A DNA stretch of 15,417 bases from DATGEO01 sp035310015 (GTDB taxonomy: Bacteria; Chloroflexota; Dormibacteria; Dormibacterales; Dormibacteraceae), in NCBI GenBank assembly GCA_035310015.1, contig DATGEO010000097.1, positions 1 through 15,417 on the forward strand, given 5' to 3'. The notes beneath the pieces are model-generated. The model did no database searches and was not told the DNA's origin. It was given only the letters and a program-made list of their open reading frames with translations. The position numbers were made by a program, and so were the translations under genes. This document shows, in pieces, positions 12,922-15,417 of the stretch. Position 1 is the stretch's first letter. Every line of letters begins with the position of its first letter.

Positions 12922-14164
12922 ACAGCGAGGCCGTGCCGACGAGGATCGGCAGCATCCGGCGGATCGCGCCGGCGTCGCGCCGCCGGACCGCCGCGCGCAG
13001 CTCGCGGATCGCCGCGGGGGTGTCGAGGTCGTTGGCCAGGGCGGCGGCAAATCGCGCCGGCAGCGGCCCCGCGCCGCCGCGGGCGGCCCGAACGCCGGGG
13101 CCCGCCCCTGCCACCTTGCCGCGAAGAGGTGCGCCCGCCCCCCGCACCTCCCCTTCCAGAACCGCGCGGATGCGTTCGACGAGCCGGCCCGCCTGCAGCA
13201 GGCCCGGCCATCGAAACTCCCAATCTCGCCCGTATCGATGCGAGGCCAGGTAGAGCCGCACCGCGGCCGCCGGTGCCCGCTCGAGCGCCTGGCCGACCAG
13301 CACCAGGTTCCCCAGCGACTTGCTCATCTTCCTACCGTCGTAACGGACGAGGCCAGTGTGGACCCAGGCGCGGGCGAAGGGAACCTTGCCTGTTAAGGAC
13401 TCGGACTGAGCCCGCTCCGACTCGTGATGGCTGAACGCCAGGTCGCGCCCCCCGCCGTGGATGTCGATCTGCGCCCCGAGATAGCGCATCGACATCGCGG
13501 AGCACTCGATGTGCCAGCCCGGCCTCCCCTCGCCAAACGGCGACGGCCACGCGGGCTCGTCGGGCGCGGACGAGCGCCACAATGGGAAGTCGAGGTAGTC
13601 GCGCTTGGCGTCCATGCCCACCCTTCCCAGCAGCCCTTCGTCCCGCAACTTGCGCAGCATCGAGACCCGCGAGCGATGCGACAGCCGGCCGTATCCGCGG
13701 TAGCGGCTGACGTCGAAGTAAAGCGCGTCGGTCTTGTAGGCGTAACCCCGCTCGTTCAAGCGCGTGGCGGCGTCGAGGACGGAGTCGATCTCAGAGGACA
13801 CGCGCGGCATCACGTCCGGGCGCCTCCACCCCAGCAAGTCCATGTCACGCACGTAGCTCTCGACCTCGCGCTCGGCCAGTGCGCGCCACGCAACGTGGTC
13901 GCGCCGGGCGCGCTCGAACAGCGGATCGTCGACGTCGGTGATGTTCTGCACGTAGCGCACGCGTACGCCTGACGCCTCGGCAAAGCGCACCAGCACGTCG
14001 AACGTGCAGAACGTGAACGCATGGCCCATGTGCCCCGAGTCGTAGGGCGTGACGCCGCAGACGTATATGTGCAGCTCGGGGCGGCCACGAACGAGCCGCG
14101 GCCGGATTGCCACCAGCCGATCGCTCAGCGTGTCGTGGACGCGAAACCGGAAGGGTTCGGTCAG
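12917..14164 (-). CDS. CysRS/MshC-family cysteine ligase (MshC-like length, probable CTG start)
   Basis: About 415 residues of a class I cysteine-activating fold. From CTG14164: CGVTPYDSGHMGHA (36-49, C36 and the HxGH motif), YVQNITDVDDPLFERA (71-86), GWHIECSAMS (C221), HHESERAQSE (H246, E250) and KMSKS (279-283). CysRS loads tRNA-Cys; MshC joins cysteine to GlcN-inositol in mycothiol synthesis. The CGVTPYD form, the short C-terminus without an anticodon-binding domain, and AAVRLYLASHRYGRDWEF favour MshC. The HHESE stretch with a fourth zinc ligand is more like CysRS. The first ordinary start, GTG14113, would cut off FRVHDTLSDRLVAIRP, the conserved N-terminal segment of this family. The open frame upstream offers no ATG, GTG or TTG nearby, but a CTG overlaps the metK TGA as CTGA. 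Probably co-translated after metK. Confidence 0.8.
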   Translation of the reverse strand: MTEPFRFRVHDTLSDRLVAIRPRLVRGRPELHIYVCGVTPYDSGHMGHAFTFCTFDVLVRFAEASGVRVRYVQNITDVDDPLFERARRDHVAWRALAEREVESYVRDMDLLGWRRPDVMPRVSSEIDSVLDAATRLNERGYAYKTDALYFDVSRYRGYGRLSHRSRVSMLRKLRDEGLLGRVGMDAKRDYLDFPLWRSSAPDEPAWPSPFGEGRPGWHIECSAMSMRYLGAQIDIHGGGRDLAFSHHESERAQSESLTGKVPFARAWVHTGLVRYDGRKMSKSLGNLVLVGQALERAPAAAVRLYLASHRYGRDWEFRWPGLLQAGRLVERIRAVLEGEVRGAGAPLRGKVAGAGPGVRAARGGAGPLPARFAAALANDLDTPAAIRELRAAVRRRDAGAIRRMLPILVGTASLS

Positions 14165-15390
14165 CTCGACGCGCGCGCCGAGACCGAAGCGTCCGCGCGC
14201 AGCGCCTCCACCTTGTCCGTCATCTCCCAGGGCACGGCGAGGTCGTCGCGGCCGAAGTGGCCGTAGGCCGCGGTCTGGAGATAGATCGGGCGGCGCAGGT
14301 TCATGTGCTGGATGATCGCCGCGGGTCGCAGGTCGAAGTGCCGGTGCACCAGGGTCAGGAGCTCATCCTCGGACGAGGTGCCGGTTCCGAACGTCTCGAT
14401 CGCGATCGAGGTCGGATGCGCTCGTCCGATCGCGTAAGACACCTGCACCTCACAGCGATCCGCAAGCCCGGCGGCGACGAGATTCTTGGCTACGTGCCGG
14501 GCCGCGTAGGCGGCCGAACGGTCGACCTTGCTCGGGTCCTTGCCGCTGAACGCGCCGCCGCCGTGGCGCGCGACGCCGCCGTACGTGTCGACGATGATCT
14601 TGCGACCGGTCAAACCCGCATCCGCGGCGGGGCCGCCGACCAGGAACTTGCCGCTCGGGTTGACCATGATCTTGGTGTTCGCGTCGCGAGGCACGTCCTC
14701 GAGCACCGGGTCGATCACATGCGCGCTCACCGCCTCAGCAAGGTCTTTTTCGGACACCGACGGCAGGTGATGCGTCGAAACGATGATCGCCTCGACCCGC
14801 TTCGGCCGGCCGTGGTCGTACTCCACCGTCACCTGCGTCTTGCCGTCGGGCAGCAGGAACGGCATCGTCCCGTCCTTGCGCACCTTCGCGAGCCGGTGCG
14901 CGAGTCGGTGCGCAAGCGAGATCGTCAGCGGCATCAGCTCCGGCGTCTCCCGGCACGCGAAGCCGATCATCATGCCCTGGTCGCCCGCGCCCTGCAGCTC
15001 GAACGGGTCGTCGGCGAGAGTGCCTTCGCGCTCCTCGAGCGAGTGGTTGACGCCCGCGGCGATGTCAGGCGACTGCTCCTTGAGATAGACCTGGATGAGC
15101 GCGTGGTCGGCGTCGAAGCCGATCGACTCGGCGTTGTAGCCGATTCCGCGAATCGTTTCCCGGATAGTGCGCTGGATGTCGAGCTCGGCGTGCGTCGTCA
15201 CCTCGCCGATCACGACACACAGTCCCTTGGTGATCGCGGTCTCGCAGGCCACGCGCGCGTCGCGATCCTGGGCGAGCATGCCATCGAGGACGGCGTCGGA
15301 GACCTGGTCGCAAACCTTGTCCGGATGACCCTCGGTCACGGATTCGGACGTCAGCAGGTAGGAACGCGAGGTGCTGAATGTGGTGGCCAC
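14161..15390 (-). CDS. metK: S-adenosylmethionine synthase
   Basis: About 409 residues from GTG15390, making SAM from methionine and ATP as a cytoplasmic tetramer. Numbering from ATG15405, the motifs are TSESVTEGHPDKVCDQ (19-34), GAGDQGMMIGFA (139-150, adenosine-binding), DGKTQVTVEYD (187-197) and the phosphate-binding GGGAFSGKDPSKVDRSAAYAAR (282-303, in part). REGTLADDPFELQGAGDQG resembles actinobacterial MetK. GTG15390 is preferred because a TATGAT hexamer covers ATG15405 and lies 10 nt before the GTG, and because the N-terminus then has family-typical length. ATG15405 would add MIGRR and cannot be excluded. Its TGA overlaps the CTG of the downstream ligase. Too little upstream sequence is present to judge a SAM riboswitch, though a short leader argues against one. 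Confidence 0.96.
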   Translation of the reverse strand: MATTFSTSRSYLLTSESVTEGHPDKVCDQVSDAVLDGMLAQDRDARVACETAITKGLCVVIGEVTTHAELDIQRTIRETIRGIGYNAESIGFDADHALIQVYLKEQSPDIAAGVNHSLEEREGTLADDPFELQGAGDQGMMIGFACRETPELMPLTISLAHRLAHRLAKVRKDGTMPFLLPDGKTQVTVEYDHGRPKRVEAIIVSTHHLPSVSEKDLAEAVSAHVIDPVLEDVPRDANTKIMVNPSGKFLVGGPAADAGLTGRKIIVDTYGGVARHGGGAFSGKDPSKVDRSAAYAARHVAKNLVAAGLADRCEVQVSYAIGRAHPTSIAIETFGTGTSSEDELLTLVHRHFDLRPAAIIQHMNLRRPIYLQTAAYGHFGRDDLAVPWEMTDKVEALRADASVSARASS

Positions 15391-15400
15391 GCGACGCCCA

Positions 15401-15406
15401 ATCATA
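15401..15406 (-). promoter_or_regulatory. Putative -10 element for metK
   Basis: TATGAT on the minus strand is close to the -10 consensus and lies 10 nt before GTG15390. The -35 would fall beyond the window's end. If used, it makes ATG15405 unusable because that codon lies inside the element. Confidence 0.45.
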
Positions 15407-15417
15407 TCTAGGCCGGA

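Noticed and set aside
13040..13160. GC-rich, repetitive-looking stretch near the end of the ligase gene, considered as a repeat array
   Set aside because: It encodes a Gly/Ala/Arg/Pro-rich linker in frame. No regular repeat unit or period could be found.
15391..15417. SAM riboswitch before metK
   Set aside because: Only 27 nt precede the preferred start and a TATGAT element suggests a very short leader. Nothing resembling a riboswitch is visible.
1..15417. CRISPR arrays, tRNA or rRNA genes, insertion sequences, attachment sites
   Set aside because: I saw no evenly spaced direct repeats, cloverleaf or rRNA-like stretches, terminal inverted repeats, transposase or integrase motifs. No intergenic gap exceeds about 105 bp.

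Overview
This is a 15.4 kb window of dense, high-GC bacterial chromosome. It looks like housekeeping and accessory metabolism, with no transposase, integrase, phage gene, CRISPR array, tRNA or rRNA. Several features point to a high-GC Terrabacteria lineage (Actinomycetota, Chloroflexota or the related Dormibacterota): an actinobacterial-looking DXS (ENSHAST motif) and MetK, a probable F420-dependent oxidoreductase of the Rv0121 type, a DUF2203 protein, an MshC-like cysteine ligase, and many genes that appear to be transcribed without a leader. The phylum is an inference; I cannot place it further from sequence reading alone.

Layout. (1) 1-1992, minus strand: M20 metallopeptidase, then a FixX-type ferredoxin (TGATG stop/start overlap), then a thioredoxin-reductase-like flavoprotein cut by the window edge. 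(2) 2016-7731, plus strand: a short DUF255 (YyaL/SSP411-type) protein overlaps a 699-residue LutB-LutA fusion (LUD domain, two ferredoxin motifs, two CCG domains). The isoprenoid gene dxs follows. (3) 7734-8582: a DUF2203 gene on the minus strand and a PPOX/F420-type flavoenzyme on the plus strand diverge from a 30-bp gap. (4) 8607-9860, minus strand: a secreted aromatic-rich protein with FN3-like and PKD-like domains. (5) 9965-12559, plus strand: an autoregulated-looking efflux operon of a TetR regulator with two tandem TetR HTH domains, an ABC ATPase and an ABC-2 permease. (6) 12583-12888: a small double zinc-ribbon protein. (7) 12917-15390, minus strand: metK followed by a CysRS/MshC-family ligase whose conserved N-terminus extends upstream of the first ordinary start codon.

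How the pieces work together. The first genes of most transcription units carry a TANNNT-like -10 element placed 6-7 nt before the start codon, so their mRNAs probably begin at the start codon. The ABC genes inside the efflux operon instead have good Shine-Dalgarno sites. The clearest promoter is that of the tetR gene: TTGACG, 17 bp, TAGTAT, 6 nt, GTG, with a palindromic operator filling the -35 to -10 interval.

The most interesting items are the double-HTH TetR with its operator holding repeated half-sites, the LutB-LutA fusion whose linker contains a perfect 20-bp palindrome, the CTG-start MshC/CysRS hybrid downstream of metK, the FixX ferredoxin without fixABC beside it, and the window-wide leaderless promoter pattern.
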